DNA of 64,000 nt. It comes from Cheiracanthium punctorium. Lineage: Eukaryota; Arthropoda; Arachnida; Araneae; Cheiracanthiidae. Below are positions 10,834 through 23,024 of the stretch, piece after piece. The position numbers and the translations under genes were made by a program. The DNA is taken from the NCBI GenBank assembly GCA_038373885.1, contig JAWZYV010013146.1:186001-250000 (forward strand), read 5' to 3'. Positions within the stretch are counted from its first letter, which is position 1. Each line of letters starts with the position of its first letter. The notes below the pieces were generated by a model. It was given only the letters and a program-made list of their open reading frames with translations. It made no database searches and was not told the DNA's origin.

Positions 10834-13606
10834 CTTTTACCAATATAACTACCCAACATTAACCTCCCCAATTTCCCAACATTAACCCTCACTCCATACC
10901 ACTTACCCAATCCCCATACATATCAAAAAACACCCAAAATTACATTCCCTACTAAAAAAAAAACCCACTCCAATTATTCCCAAATAACAACCCCTCTTAT
11001 CAAATCCTACACTCCAAAAAAAACTATAACCAATCCATCCTCAATCCTAAATTATAACAAATCAACATCTACTCACCTAAATATAATTCAAACCCAATAT
11101 TAAAATCAACCTAAACCTTCCCAAACCCTACCTAACTATCTCTACATTTTCCAAAACTAAATACATATATATTCCACACTCCATATAACTACTCATATAT
11201 TCACACTCCATTTTTTCACCATATCTTACCTATAACAAACCAATACAAAACACCATAAAATAATATTCAAATCATAAAAACACTATACAAAACCAACTCA
11301 AATATAAACAAATACCCCAAAACTATTACACACCACTATAAACAATACCCCTCCTTCTCAATCCTAATTCTCAATTCTTACTACATCCTTCAATAATCCC
11401 ACTTACAAGAATCTCACTCCCAATTCTTCACTCCCCTCACCCTCGTCACACTCCCTATAAACCATCTTTTCCCCTACATACATCAAAACCCTCTCAAAAA
11501 CCTATCCACCCTCTCATTCCTATACCCAACCCCACATTTCCTCAACTTACCACAAAACATCATCAAACCCTACCAATATAAAAACCCTCTTACCAATCCA
11601 CTTCCCACAAAACCCCCCATCCTATCTCCCATACCTTAAACTCCACACTATAACTTCCCCCACCCCCATCACCCTAACAATTCCTACTCCACATATCAAA
11701 TTTCCATTTCTAACCTCACATCCATCATCTATATATCCACCAACTCACACTATCACCCCATAAACCAATCACTCTACACAACAAACACCCAAAAAATTAC
11801 CCACTACCCAACCCAATTACATTCAGAATAACACAACCCCTACACCAACCAAAACCCTCATCTGTCACGAAAACAATACCCTCCAAAGTGCGTGACCTCC
11901 ACATACCAACAATCCCCTCTTTCACTCACTGAAATCAACTCAACCACCGTCTCACGACGCCCTAATACTAAGACATACACAAAGATACAAGCAGATAAGA
12001 TCCTCATCCCAAACTCATAATAGACAACGACACCTAAACCCGTACCCAAAACATCATAACTAACAAACAACACCCCACCATACACCTATCACCCCCCCAA
12101 ACTAAAATCATAAAAACTCCCAACATCAAAACCACCAATCTCCTCTAACCAATCCTTAACACATCCTCAACTTACAAAACATATCCACTACAAAAACCTC
12201 ATACAACCTCACCCATACAAATCACATTTATACATAACTACACTTACACACCAACCACCAAAATCAATTCCCTTGTCACTACACCTCACTTATCATTCAT
12301 GAACACCACCCATACCCTAAATCACCTATTCCAAAAAAACCCATAACCACCATCTAACAATAATCATCCTTTCCATCTCACACTAATATAATACTCTAAT
12401 ATCATGCGCACACAATCATCCTCTAAAACACACCTACTCTATAAATTATCTCTACCTCAACCACACTAATCCCCCCCATAAAAACAACACCCCAATACCA
12501 TCACACCCCCATAAATACCCCATAATCCCCTATTACACCCACATCCCCAAACTATTAAAGCCTTACAACTCACTCCGAACAAATACCCAATCACTCAATA
12601 ATCACAACCCACTCTATCCATCCTCTACCCTAAAAAATACCACACCAGCCCCAGTTCAACGTAAAAAAACCCTTTTCCCACTCCCCCGCCGACGACACAG
12701 TACATATTTAACCACCCCAAGTACCTACTCACAAACTCTATAATAATAAAAATATTACATAACCAAACATACACAAAATACACTTTAACAATAAACCAAA
12801 CACACACATAACTCCACACTCCACAAACAATCCTATTTTCATAAACCACCCTACAAAATCCCACACACAATTCACATTCAACCTCACTAACAGATACAAA
12901 CTACAATGACATACAACAAATCCACACCTCATAAAACTAATCAATCATCACAAAATCAATAACAAATCACACAATTACCTAGATACCCAATATCACAATC
13001 TAACATTCCAAAATATCCCATCCACCACACAACTACAACCAATAACATCAACCCCATTACCACCTCCACTCCCAACCTACTACACATTCACCCTTCCAAC
13101 CAATAATAACAAAACCACTCACAACCCTCACATCCACCCATACCCCCCCACACAACTAATTTACCACATCCCAACTATCCCCCCCCCCCAAAAAACCCAC
13201 CCTCCATCCAATTCTACCCAATTCTTACACAAATTTTTTTTTTTTTTACCCCCCATAAAACACAATACTCCCCACAAAACACCACTTCATCACCACATCA
13301 AAAAACATCAAAAATCTTCTACAAAATAACTACCACCTAACTCCACTTCCTCAATTTCACAACCCCCCCAAATTACCTCCACCCACCCCAACAATTCTCC
13401 CACTACCTCCATATTCTACTAATACCCTACAAAAACTATTATTTCACATCCCTTCAAACCCCCCCCACCTTCCCCCATACAAAAAATCCACTATTCACCA
13501 TAAATATTCTTCCACCCCCATTTTACTCCCCCCCCCCACAAAATCCCCACCCCTTAACACAACTTAACAAAACCACAAAATATAATAAAATCATAATCTA
13601 CCCTCT
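10834..13606. other. 2.77-kb tract almost without G on the plus strand
   Basis: I count 38 G in 2773 bases. Runs with no G at all are 10834-11408 (575 nt), 11446-11825 (380 nt) and 12983-13606 (624 nt). Sampled lines are roughly 40-47% A, 25-40% C and the rest T. The residual G cluster at about 11862-12045 and 12603-12722. No repeat unit or protein is recognisable on either strand; the minus-strand open frames are by-products of having almost no C. The tract begins just after the minisatellite and ends sharply at GGCGGTGATG (13607). Confidence 0.9.
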
Positions 13607-14700
13607 GGCGGTGATGATATGTCACTTCTACTTCTCCTATATATAGATGCTTCGCGCGCGCTCGACACATCATACTCCCACGACGACGCCACTTCATACT
13701 AGATAGATATAGATAGATAGAGATAGAGAGTCGTTGGAGAGGAGCAGGAGCGCGGCGTGTCGCGAGGGTGTGAGTGTGTGTGAGAGATCCTAGCACTCTC
13801 ACTTGTGTGTGTGTGTGTGTGGTGTGTGTCTAGTGTTGCGCAGTGTGAACAATGGTGGGTGTGTGTCAGTCACGCCGCGAAAGAATCTCTAGTCGGAACA
13901 CACCTTGAGGAGTGTGTGTGTGATATCTCACTGCATGTGTGTGTGTCTCGCACCATCTATCGACGCAGCTGTTATAGGCGAGGTTGACACGCTCTGACCC
14001 GAGAGTATATAGGTCTCGCTCGCACGCTATAGTCTAATGTCGTCTACTTCTCGCTCAGAACGATGCTGACTGTGCGTTAACAGCCAGACAGGTTCAACCC
14101 TCTTGTGTTATTAGGTGCACCGCGTTTGTTGGAGAGTATAGTGTCGTGTACGAATATACGACGCTGTGTCGTGAGTACACTCCTCGGATCACTGCCGCGC
14201 CGCCTCTCTCGCATGATAGATCTATAATCTGGCGCTCGAGGGTATCAGTGTGCTGTATAAACATTATTATTTTAGTCGGCTGTCTCTGAGATACACGCAG
14301 CGCTCTGATCGCACTGATCTCGCCCGGCGCGCGCAGCTCTCTCGCTCGCTAAGCGAGACACAGACACTCGCTAGTCGCATCGCGAAGCGATCGCGCATAA
14401 TAGAAACTCAATTATATCGGTGACACATAACTCTCTGCGACGACTCGAGATGGTGGGGTGTGCGAGTGACATCATCTTTTAAAGAATAGGAATTCGTAAT
14501 TGTGGTCCGGAGGCACTGTGTGTGAAGGTGGGCCGATGTGCTGACAGAGTTAGAATATTTGTGTGTGGTGTGTGTGAGGGTTAGATCTCGACGTCATAGA
14601 GATGTGGTGTGAGCTGTCTGGAAGTGGGAGAGACAGAGACTAGAGAAGATAGAGACGCTCACTGTGTGTGACACGATGAGGGAGGATATGACAGATAGAC
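13607..14700. other. Balanced-composition block with few homopolymers and many GT/GA/GATA motifs
   Basis: This block is much richer in G+C than the rest of the window and has very few runs of four or more equal bases. It is full of short GTGTGT, GAGAGA, TCTCTC, GATAGATA and CGCGCG stretches. There is a GATA-like run at about 13699-13727 and GT runs near 13770, 13805 and 13912. No gene, repeat unit or transposon end is seen. Ordinary AT-rich sequence resumes at about 14700. It may be low-quality consensus or a real low-complexity block. Confidence 0.6.
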
Positions 14701-14734
14701 AAACATTATTTGTTTCAAGAGTGCTTTTTTCCCG

Positions 14735-15368
14735 GTGGCGGCCAGAATGTGCACAAACATATTAACCACAGTGAGTGAATTCAACGAAATTTTAGAGAAT
14801 GATGCCGAGGAGAGGGGTATAGTACAAATAAATGATGAAGATGCAGAACCTGCTGAACTGCTTGGAATTTGTAATATTAGTATTACTGAAAATCTTGAAG
14901 AAGAAAAATTAGATTTACATATGTGCAGTTAATTGTTCTTATGAAGGCCTACGATATATTGCTGGTTACGTTGCCAAATAATGCTATAAATTTGATTCTT
15001 AGGGTATGCCGTCTGCTCAACTGCCTGCGTTATCGCAGTCTACTGAATGGATAGAAATATTATCTCGTGGAGGACTGATGGTTTCATGTGATGAGTGGCT
15101 TGAAAATGTAAAGCAGATGGAAGTAATGTTCCAAAAATTTCATGGTCCAGGATTGTCCAAAGCAGATAATATAATAGAAGATATGTCCCGGCAAGTGGAT
15201 TTAAAATTTCTGAATGTTAACAGAAATTCAATAAAAATGTGTATAAAAACTAGAACATTTATTCGTTTACGATTTTTAAATGAAAAATATTCTCAAAAAA
15301 ATAGAAAGAAGTATGCAGCGAGAAAAGCTCGTACGCGGGTTTCATCGGCAGCGCCAACATCTAAATAA
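14735..15368 (+). pseudogene. P-element/THAP-like transposase, C-terminal remnant
   Basis: An acidic open stretch (14735-14932) is followed in another frame by NCSYEGLRYIAGYVAK, a motif common to arthropod P-element/THAP9-like transposases, then a stop. The frame 15006-15368 has the usual tail: EWIEILSRGGLMV, then MFQKFHGPGL, and a basic end with KTRTFIRLRFLN. The catalytic RNase H-fold core and the THAP zinc finger are not present, so this is only the C-terminal third. It begins directly after the odd-composition block, which may hide or replace the rest. Confidence 0.55.
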
Positions 15369-15717
15369 ACGATCATCAAGGCCTATAAGTTGCTGAACAG
15401 TTATATACACTGCTTACACTATGAGACTGTTGCGTCAATGAAAGATACAGGCTCGAATCCAACAGAGTCACTCGGGCAAGCTGTCCGGATTTCAAAATGT
15501 ATTTTTACGATGCAATGTGAATACGGACCAATTTCCCTGAAACGACCTCCGCCAAAACATCCCCCAAGGACAATCAGTCTTAATAACAAAAACAAACACC
15601 AATTATCACTAAATGTTTTTTAAAAAATACAAGAGAAAATGACACACAAGATCGCTGAAGAAATTGAAATACCGCTGAGGAGAATCTGATAAAGAAGAGA
15701 GAAAAAAAAAAAAAAAC

Positions 15718-15749
<32 letters not shown>

Positions 15750-16483
15750 TAAGATTAGATTCAGAAATTTATTTTGCAATAGCGTATATTTCGCCTTTGT
15801 TTTTTAATATCTTAATCCTGTTCCAACAATTCTCCTAATAAAATATAGTTTGTAAACTGAAAACTATATCACCAAACGTATCCTGCGATGAATCAAATGC
15901 TTATAATCAAAGTGTACATACTCTGATGAGGGTTCTACTTAAAAATTAAATTTTTTCCCAGCATTCTTTATTATACATTATTTTCATATAACGTTATAGA
16001 AACAGAAAAACAATTCTAAATAGATGTATTAGTATTTTTCATGTATTTTACTAAATAAAAGCGTGAAAATAAATTAAAGTAGACGTACAATAGGTTGTTA
16101 GTATAGAGAAAATAAAAATAAAAATATTTCAATACTTTATATGATTCACAGGGAAGGACAATTATTTTAAACTAACTTACTTACATGGACATGGTTTACG
16201 TAATTGTCTATTTCACGTAATTTTCACGAAATATTTACGTATTTTTTTTTTCTTTATATAAATATTTTGACTGTATTATTAAAAAACTGCTTGTTTTCAT
16301 TACAATGCTTTCAGCTATTTTCATCAGTATATGCAATGCAAGGGATTTCAGAAAAAAAAACTTTAAAATTGGAAGTATTTTTTAATGTAAGAGAAAGTTT
16401 CATTTAAAATTTTTGAGGCTAAGTTTACTTATGGGTTTTATAAGCATTATCGCATTGTTAAATGTACTTTTATAAGCAAAATT
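15369..16483. other. AT-rich spacer with a (GA)n microsatellite
   Basis: No gene is seen. An A-run followed by GAGAGA repeats lies at about 15700-15742. The rest is AT-rich with no recognisable coding sequence on either strand. Confidence 0.6.
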
Positions 16484-16658
16484 GGTACTTACGTATTATC
16501 CCGGCGGTCATTCCCGCCAAAACTATTTTCCGTCAAATGAGTTGTCAAACTGTTGCACATCGTATTCAAAAACCATTTATAGTTTCATATGCCCGGCATG
16601 TTCTCGTGACAAAAAATCGCTCGCCTTGGCAGACCGCCGGGAATAATACGTAAGTACC
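16484..16658. mobile_element. 175-bp MITE with 26-bp TIR and perfect 8-bp target duplication
   Basis: The ends are inverted copies: GGTACTTACGTATTAT then CCCGGCGGTC on the left, and the same with one extra T on the right. The 8-bp GCAAAATT is present on both sides (16476-16483 and 16659-16666). An 8-bp duplication is known for hAT, P and Merlin elements; the GG start would fit Merlin, but no transposase is linked. Confidence 0.92.
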
Positions 16659-16722
16659 GCAAAATTTTAATTAGTTTTAGAAGTTTAAAATTATATTTTC
16701 GTAATGCAAACTCTATGGCGAA

Positions 16723-17540
16723 ATGAAACTCCGGGGAAAACGCACTCTGAGTGACCTGTTTCGCCGACTCGCGCCTAATTGGCTAGTTGCTGAAGTGTGG
16801 CCACTAGCTTGTAATGTATATACTTTAAACGAGGATGAACAACCGTTTCTGCAACCATCTAAGAAGGCTAAAGGTATGACGCCGGATAGAATTATGTTCG
16901 ATGTCGATTTTAATTTCCCCCACCCGTTTGATACTCTTAATGCTAATAACTACCCAGTAATTAGAGTAAACCAATTAAACAGTAAAAGAGACAAGCCCCC
17001 CCCCTCCCCATCTTCCAAATTCAGTTAACTAACAACCCTCAAGGCAATGAAATCTTCAATCTTACCACCCTTCTCTCCTTCAAAATTTCAGTTGAAAAGT
17101 TTTAGACTCCGAGAAAAGCCGTTCAGTGCTATCGCTGCAACGGCTTTTTCCACTACGCCAAATTCTGTTCCATGCACCCCCGCTGTGTCGTCTGTGGAGA
17201 CCCCCACGAGCATTTTGCCTGCCCCATTAAGAAACAAAACAATGCTAACGAGGAAAAAATACCTCTCAAATGTAGTAACTGCGCTCAAAACCACCCCGCA
17301 AGCTACAAAGGATGCAAATCCTTCCCGACAACCCCGTAAACCGCCCCCTTCCATTCTCCAAACTAATTCTCGCGATGTAAACAAACCTAAAACTTACGCC
17401 GAAGCCGTTAAAAACAATAGCAATAAACCACCCCAACCCACCCCTCAAAACACACTTAATGAAATAGCTCTTCTATAACAAAAACTCTCATAGAGAAAGA
17501 GATCGGAGTGACATCCTCTTCTAGATTTACTTAATAAATT
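16723..17540 (+). pseudogene. Jockey-like LINE ORF1 (gag-like) remnant
   Basis: A broken ORF1 of a Jockey-type non-LTR retrotransposon. Around 17118-17332 one frame encodes three zinc knuckles: CYRCNGFFHYAKFC (C-X2-C-X4-H-X4-C), CVVCGDPHEHFAC (C-X2-C-X3-H-X4-C) and CSNCAQNHPASYKGC (C-X2-C-X3-H-X6-C). That trio follows the PRE_C2HC-type region of arthropod Jockey/X-element gag. Just before it, FNLTTLLSFKISVEKF fits the preceding conserved strand. The downstream PKTYAEAVKNN segment is in another frame. Upstream, 16723-17028 is a separate frame rich in Pro. ORF2 (endonuclease and RT) is absent. The C-rich codon use differs from the AT-rich neighbours. Confidence 0.75.
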
Positions 17541-18679
17541 GAAAGAACTTCTAAGTAAATTAAAAAACTTTAATAGAACCAGGAATACATAACTATTAAA
17601 TTTACTAAACTTTTTAAATCACAGTGGAACACACTGGTAACAGATGATTGAAGCTTTATTTTCCAACTCGTTATTTTAAGCTTTAAAATACCTTTTTCTT
17701 TCCCCCCCACCTTAACTTTCTTACTTTTTCATACTTGTTATATAAACCTTCATTATAACTTTTATATATTAATCTTAAAGCCCCTCAATTAACAACTTTA
17801 TTAGTTATTGAACATAGGAGACTTGCGGCGAATTTAATTTCCCTGCGCGCTCCCAATACAACACAATTCTTTATCAATGGTGCAACTTGCGGAAACCCAA
17901 AAAACACTGATCATCCATAGAGGGGGGGCTGTATCGTTCTCTCGAGGGGAGATAATCAATTACATGACAAATCCGCGGGACCACAAAATTATCTCGTATT
18001 ATAGAGTGATTTATCGTAGATCTCGATGTATTGTCTCTACAGAATGTTTCTACTTGTAACCTTCATGTTGACATGATAAGTGATAAGCTTTTTTCACTAA
18101 CATACGAGCCTGAACTTAGCGAACAAATCGCGAACGCGTACGACAGAACATAAGCAGAAACAGACAAATGAAAAAAAAATAACAAAATTAAAAAAAACGC
18201 ACCACTCAAAAAGAGGAAAACAAAAGCGGCGAGGAATTTCAAGCTTTTTTAAAAATATTGCCCCACAGTAATTTTTTTCACACCCATACTAATTTAAGTA
18301 GAGAATTCTCAAGTCGATCGCCACCCAACGGTGGGCAATTTTATTACGCTCCATTAGCACAGCTAACTTATAAAACTTTATAGCGATTGATCGACGGTAA
18401 AAGCTTGAGTTTTTGGAGTCGAGTTAATCCCGAGCATCTGTGAAGAGCAGATTCAGAGTGATGTTAGGGATCAAGCGAGTAACTATATACGCAGGCCGCT
18501 GTAGCCCAGCTTTGACGAAGCTACGATCTCGTAATCGAAAACCAGTGAGGGGTAAGGGGGCTTCCGTGAGTCACGATACTGGACGTGGCAGCTCGCATTG
18601 CGGATATTTTAAATAGATGAGTGATTGTAGCATAGTGTGTGATTATGGCAACGCTACACACGAGCCCATTCTGCACAGG
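17541..18679. other. Spacer without recognised genes
   Basis: AT-rich DNA with no convincing coding frame. A GC-richer piece at about 18495-18600 has a tRNA-like look (GTAGCCCAGC near 18499) and could be another SINE head, but I cannot fold it convincingly. Confidence 0.4.
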
Positions 18680-18892
18680 GGCAGCGGCTGCCTTGGCTTT
18701 AGCAGGACTTTCATAAGGGTCCTTACTAACGCGATTCACGTTACCTCCTGGGCAGAAAACTACAAAACTCCCAACACCGTTAGGCTCGACAGCGCCGCGA
18801 TGGTGACCACAACCGGCGCATCCTTCACACCTTCGCGACAGTCTCACCATATTCCAGTGGCCGATAACCACTGCGCCATGGTGAGCCTAACC
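18680..18892 (-). repeat. tRNA-derived SINE, diverged copy
   Basis: On the minus strand it begins CACCATGGCGCAGTGGTTA, a tRNA-like head with an A-box-like TGGCGCAGTGG. The body shares GAAGGTGTGAAGG, GGGAGTTTT and AACGTGAATCGCGTTAG with the copies at 40489-40718 and 44599-44845. The B box is eroded (CGGTTGTGGTC). Confidence 0.65.
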
Positions 18893-20293
18893 ACAGAGCG
18901 TTCACTAAATTCGAACTTAAATATGCAGACACGACGCACCTTACACGTTACATATATTCGATTTCCCCGCAGATCACAGCAAAACGATGCATGATTGCCT
19001 GCAACTAAACGAAAACCAATGTAATCTACCGACCCCTACACTCCGCACACTGATATGTTTTAGCAGAAGCTCGTAGTCTAAGATTCTTCATTTCCATTTC
19101 TTTCCCCAGCTTCGTATTGAAACTCGCAATTGCTTCAGCTCTCGAACACTTCTCCCCCCCTCATACCTTTAAATTATCAACCCAACTACCCCCCTCAAAC
19201 CGTAACTGATAGACTCCCACCTGATAAAACTAACGTCAATAATAAGAAAACGCGCGAAAAAAATCTCCCTTCACTACCATCAAACCATGACCAATTAACT
19301 ATCCCCAAGCAAGAAATCCTGACAGACATATGGCAAAAAAATCCGCCAGTACTAGCACCACTAAATACACTGTGCGAACAGAAACCGCACACCTCCAGAC
19401 AGACGCCTTCACTACAATTCGACACACAATCACCCACCCCCCCCCCTTTCTCCGAGAGCGGTCTAGAACGGTCATTCGCCCCGATCGCCCGTAAAGCCGC
19501 GCCACGACCCCATATTCCACTACATGCTGTCAGTCATCTCTACAACGACTAACACCTACAACTCTAGCTCATTAATCTAATTACAAAATTCTCATCTATC
19601 TCTCTCTCCCAAACACTTCATACTGACCTTAACTCGAACCCGCACATACTCACACAACAATCTAGCTCTCTCTCCAACCGATAGTCTGGGCTAGGGTTGG
19701 TGAGATGTACACACTCACGTAACTTACCAATCCCACACAATCCTAGCAGTGTACCACAATATCAAAAATAAATATCATATTTGTCAACATGATAACAAAA
19801 ACTAATAGAGATACCTCAGAGGGTTCACAGAGATCACGTTGCTCACCATGGAGCACCCAAGTCATGCGCTACCACATCGAACTCCCCACCCCAAAGACCG
19901 CCGTGTTCGCTATATGACAAATGGCGGCCTCGTTATTACAAAAAACAATGTAGATGCAAATGTACACCACTAAAGATCCCATTCAAAACGACGACTACTA
20001 AGGGGGTTGCAATAACTAAAACCTTGGAGTGCATCTGCTTGGTGACACAAAACTAAAAAAAATTAAAAATTAAAAAAAACAAAACACATTGTTTCAAAAT
20101 AATGCAGCCCTTCACTTTATGAATCAATAGTGCTAGCCATCCTAATCGGCTCCTGAATGCATGGCTAGTAAATGACACTCTTCGTGTAAGTTTGTGCGTA
20201 GAACTTAACATCCAGAGGCAGCGGGTCCCCCCCCTTGGAGAGAGGTGGCACCCCCCCTACCCCCCCCATGCCCCCACTAGCCTATCTATACTC
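18893..20293. other. Spacer with one proline-rich open frame
   Basis: The frame 19130-19552 (+, 140 codons) is Pro/Thr-rich, has no recognised domain and lies in C-rich sequence; it may be a by-product of composition or a LINE ORF1 fragment. Poly-C stretches occur at 19438-19446 and 20228-20270. Nothing else is recognised. Confidence 0.4.
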
Positions 20294-20295
20294 TA

Positions 20296-21704
20296 CACTG
20301 CTGGCCATCGTAAATGCAACACCCTGAAGGAAGCATGCAAATAATATGAAATTTACAACATGCATTAGCTGAGGTGAGATATGCAAATGATTAGAATTTC
20401 AGCGCAGACGCACATCAAGCGCGCCTGTGGCGCCACCTCAAAGCGCTATTTAAGGCTTGGAGATTTCGACGGTTTCAAGTACAGCAATTGTGTTTTTCTT
20501 GCTTTTTTTTCAAAAAAACGATAAATTATGCCTCGTAGGAAACAACGATCATCTTTTGATCAAGTATCCGAGTTTGACAGAGGAAGGATAGTGGCATACC
20601 GAGATTGTGGGTTATCTTTCAGGGAAATCGGTCGTCGTATTGGACGAAACCAAACAACTGTGATGCGGATATGTGATCGTTGGGTGCAGGAGGGTACGAC
20701 GGACAGACGTGATCGACCGCATCGACCTCAGTGCACCACGTCACGTGATGACAGGCAGATTGTACGCATGGCAGTGACGGACCGCTCAGTCACATCACGA
20801 ACCATATCACAGCAGATTCAGTCTGTAACGCATCATCCAGTGTCTGCGCGTACCATTCGACGTCGTTTACAGCAGAATGGTCTGTCCGCAAGACGTCCGT
20901 TGCTTTGTCTACCTCTGACGCGGAACCACAGACGTCTCCGCCGCCAATGGTGCGATGAAAGAAGGATGTGGACGACAGAATGGAATGAAATTCTCTTTAC
21001 TGACGAGTCACGCTTCTGTATGCAACACCACGACGGTCGGATTCGAGTCTGGAGACACCGTGGAGAGAGGATGCTGAACAGCTGCATTATGCACCGTCAC
21101 ACTGGTCCTGCACCGGGTATTATGGTATGGGGCGGTATCGGATATCTCTCTCGCACTCCTCTAGTACGCATTGCCGGTACTTTAACCAGCCAGCGCTACA
21201 TCTCCGAGGTGTTGGAGCCAGTTGTCCTTTCTTACCTTCAGGGCTTGCCAACAGCCATATTTCAGCAGGATAATGCACGGCCACACGTGGCACGCATTGT
21301 CCAAGGGTTCTTCGTCAATCACCAGATTGAATTGCTTCCCTGGCCGGCGCGCTCTCCGGATCTTTCGCCGATAGAAAACATGTGGTCCATGGTTGCTCAA
21401 CGACTGACCCAGAGTTCATCCCCAGCTGTCACACCAGATCAACTTTGGCAACGTGTGGAAGCTGCTTGGTCTGCTGTACCCCAAGAACACATTCAAAGTC
21501 TCTTTGAATCAATGCCGAGGCGTGTGGCAGCTGTGATCTCCAACAACGGCGGCTACTCTGGGTACTGATTTTGGCAGGAACCACGCTTCATAGAATGCTG
21601 TAAATTTAATCATTTGTTACTTGGTCAACATGTTATCTACACAATAAATTTTGTTGTGATATCTCTTGTTTTTCTTGGTGTTGCAATTTGGGTGGCCAGC
21701 AGTG
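20296..21704 (+). mobile_element. Tc1-family DNA transposon, copy 1, apparently intact
   Basis: A 1409-bp element with terminal inverted repeats of about 28 bp: CACTGCTGGCC at the very end, a variable middle, then GCAACACC. It is flanked by TA on both sides (20294-20295, 21705-21706), the target duplication of the Tc1/mariner superfamily. It encodes one uninterrupted transposase. A TATTTAAG at about 20447 may serve as core promoter. It is almost identical to the element at 27004-28413. Confidence 0.97.
20528..21568 (+). CDS. Tc1-like transposase (DD34E), copy 1
   Basis: A 346-residue transposase, a normal length for Tc1. Residues 1-120 hold the two helix-turn-helix DNA-binding parts, with a basic linker near RRDRPHRPQ. 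The catalytic triad is Asp159 (LFTDES), Asp248 (FQQDNARPH) and Glu283 (SPIENMW), with 34 residues between the last two, which is the Tc1-type DD34E spacing. No stop or frameshift interrupts it. The enzyme would cut at the TIR ends and paste the element into TA. It differs from copy 2 at residue 139 (Arg here) and residue 181 (Arg here). The start ATG lies 232 bp inside the left end and is the first in frame. Confidence 0.96.
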   Translation: MPRRKQRSSFDQVSEFDRGRIVAYRDCGLSFREIGRRIGRNQTTVMRICDRWVQEGTTDRRDRPHRPQCTTSRDDRQIVRMAVTDRSVTSRTISQQIQSVTHHPVSARTIRRRLQQNGLSARRPLLCLPLTRNHRRLRRQWCDERRMWTTEWNEILFTDESRFCMQHHDGRIRVWRHRGERMLNSCIMHRHTGPAPGIMVWGGIGYLSRTPLVRIAGTLTSQRYISEVLEPVVLSYLQGLPTAIFQQDNARPHVARIVQGFFVNHQIELLPWPARSPDLSPIENMWSMVAQRLTQSSSPAVTPDQLWQRVEAAWSAVPQEHIQSLFESMPRRVAAVISNNGGYSGY

Positions 21705-21784
21705 TAGATTTGGCGTTGGTACAAAATGATGTAAAGCTGAAGTTCCTAAGCCTCATGATCCATGAAAACAAGATAGACAAGGCA

Positions 21785-22831
21785 GAACTATAGAGTGATT
21801 CAAAACAGATGTTAAGGCGATTATTTTTTTAAACTGCAAGTGATCGAAACGTACTTCCAATTAGAAAAGTTCGTCAAATTAAGAGTAGCTTTCTGATGTG
21901 GTATTTTTTTACTGGGGGTTGTATACATATTAAAATACGAAATTTAATTTTTATACGGTCCCTCTTTTCCTACCCTTTATAGTTAGAAGAATGTTGCTCT
22001 TTGCCTAAGAAAATTAATAAAACAAATCCCGTGCCTCTAAATGAAATAGTTAACAAAAAATTTATTTTTAAAAATGATGACTTACACTACTTTACCTGCT
22101 GTGTTGGAGTCGGTTTTAAAGCGAAAAAATCTTTACTTTGGGGGACCAACTATGAGTTGAGTATAACGATTCCATTGTTGACAATTAAATGCGTTCAAAT
22201 TCGTGAAATGAACAGGTTTAGTTTACTTGAACTGGTGTATGTTACTGTCTGAAACATTTTTGAGATCAATCGACTAAACGTACCTTTACGACTAAATACA
22301 TTTTGTCGTTTGTTTACAGAGTCACCACATCTTACAATTTGTTCGATAGTGAAAAGAACCACTGCCGTTACTTTTAATAGAAATTGCCAAAATTACATTT
22401 CAAGAAGAATTTTGGCTGAATTAATCACCAGAATTCGCCCATCAGTAGAGTGAATACTAACATAAATTAACGTCAGTTGAAAAGCAATTACATTTTTCTC
22501 ACTTTGAAGACATCCCCTTATTGCTTGGCGACAAATGCCAAAATTTTCAAACAGATAAATCTCGGAAACTATTCCACGTTGAGACATTGGATTTGTTTTA
22601 TTAATTTTCTTGGGCAAAGAGCAACATTCTTCTAAATATAAATCGTAGGAAAGGAGGGCCCGTATAAAAATTAAATTTCTTATTTTAATATGTATACAAC
22701 CCCCAGTAAAAAATGCCATATCTGAAAACTACTCGTAATTGGACGAACTTTTCTAATTGGAAGTATGTTTCGATCCTTTACGGTTTAAAAAATAATCGCC
22801 GTAACATCTATTTTGAGTCACCAGATAGTTC
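21785..22831. mobile_element. Foldback element with ~250-bp imperfect inverted arms
   Basis: The left arm (about 21785-22030) reappears inverted at about 22590-22831, for example AAGAATGTTGCTCTTTGCC at 21988 and its reverse complement at 22611. The outer ends read GAACTAT...GTGATTCAAAA and, inverted, GAACTAT...GTGACTCAAAA. The two arms have diverged by substitutions. Precise ends and target duplication are unclear; no transposase is present. Confidence 0.75.
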
Positions 22832-22973
22832 GATAATGTAAACACCTTTCAATTCACTCTTTGCTGGAAAGTGTTAAGAAAATTGAACTATTTATAATCT
22901 TTGAGAAGTGACTTTTATACACTTGTTGTAACTTCGTTCGAAATAAGCAAAACAAATTAATTTAATACTTAAT

Positions 22974-23024
<51 letters not shown>

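Noticed and set aside
11858..12944. Minus-strand frames in the G-poor tract with hydrophobic products
   Set aside because: Lack of C on that strand shapes codon use and leaves chance open frames; no domain or conservation is visible.
10834..13606. Bisulfite-like conversion that protects CpG as the cause of G loss
   Set aside because: Of the 38 residual G only around two fifths follow C, close to what the C content predicts, and C is too abundant for simple conversion of local DNA.
18495..18600. Functional tRNA gene
   Set aside because: The D-arm-like GTAGCCCAGC is present, but no full cloverleaf or terminator follows.
20833..21400. Minus-strand frames inside the Tc1 element
   Set aside because: They are antisense shadows of the transposase and recur in copy 2.
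22972..23022. CRISPR-like or regulatory array
   Set aside because: It is a plain (AT)n microsatellite; no array with regular spacers exists in the window.
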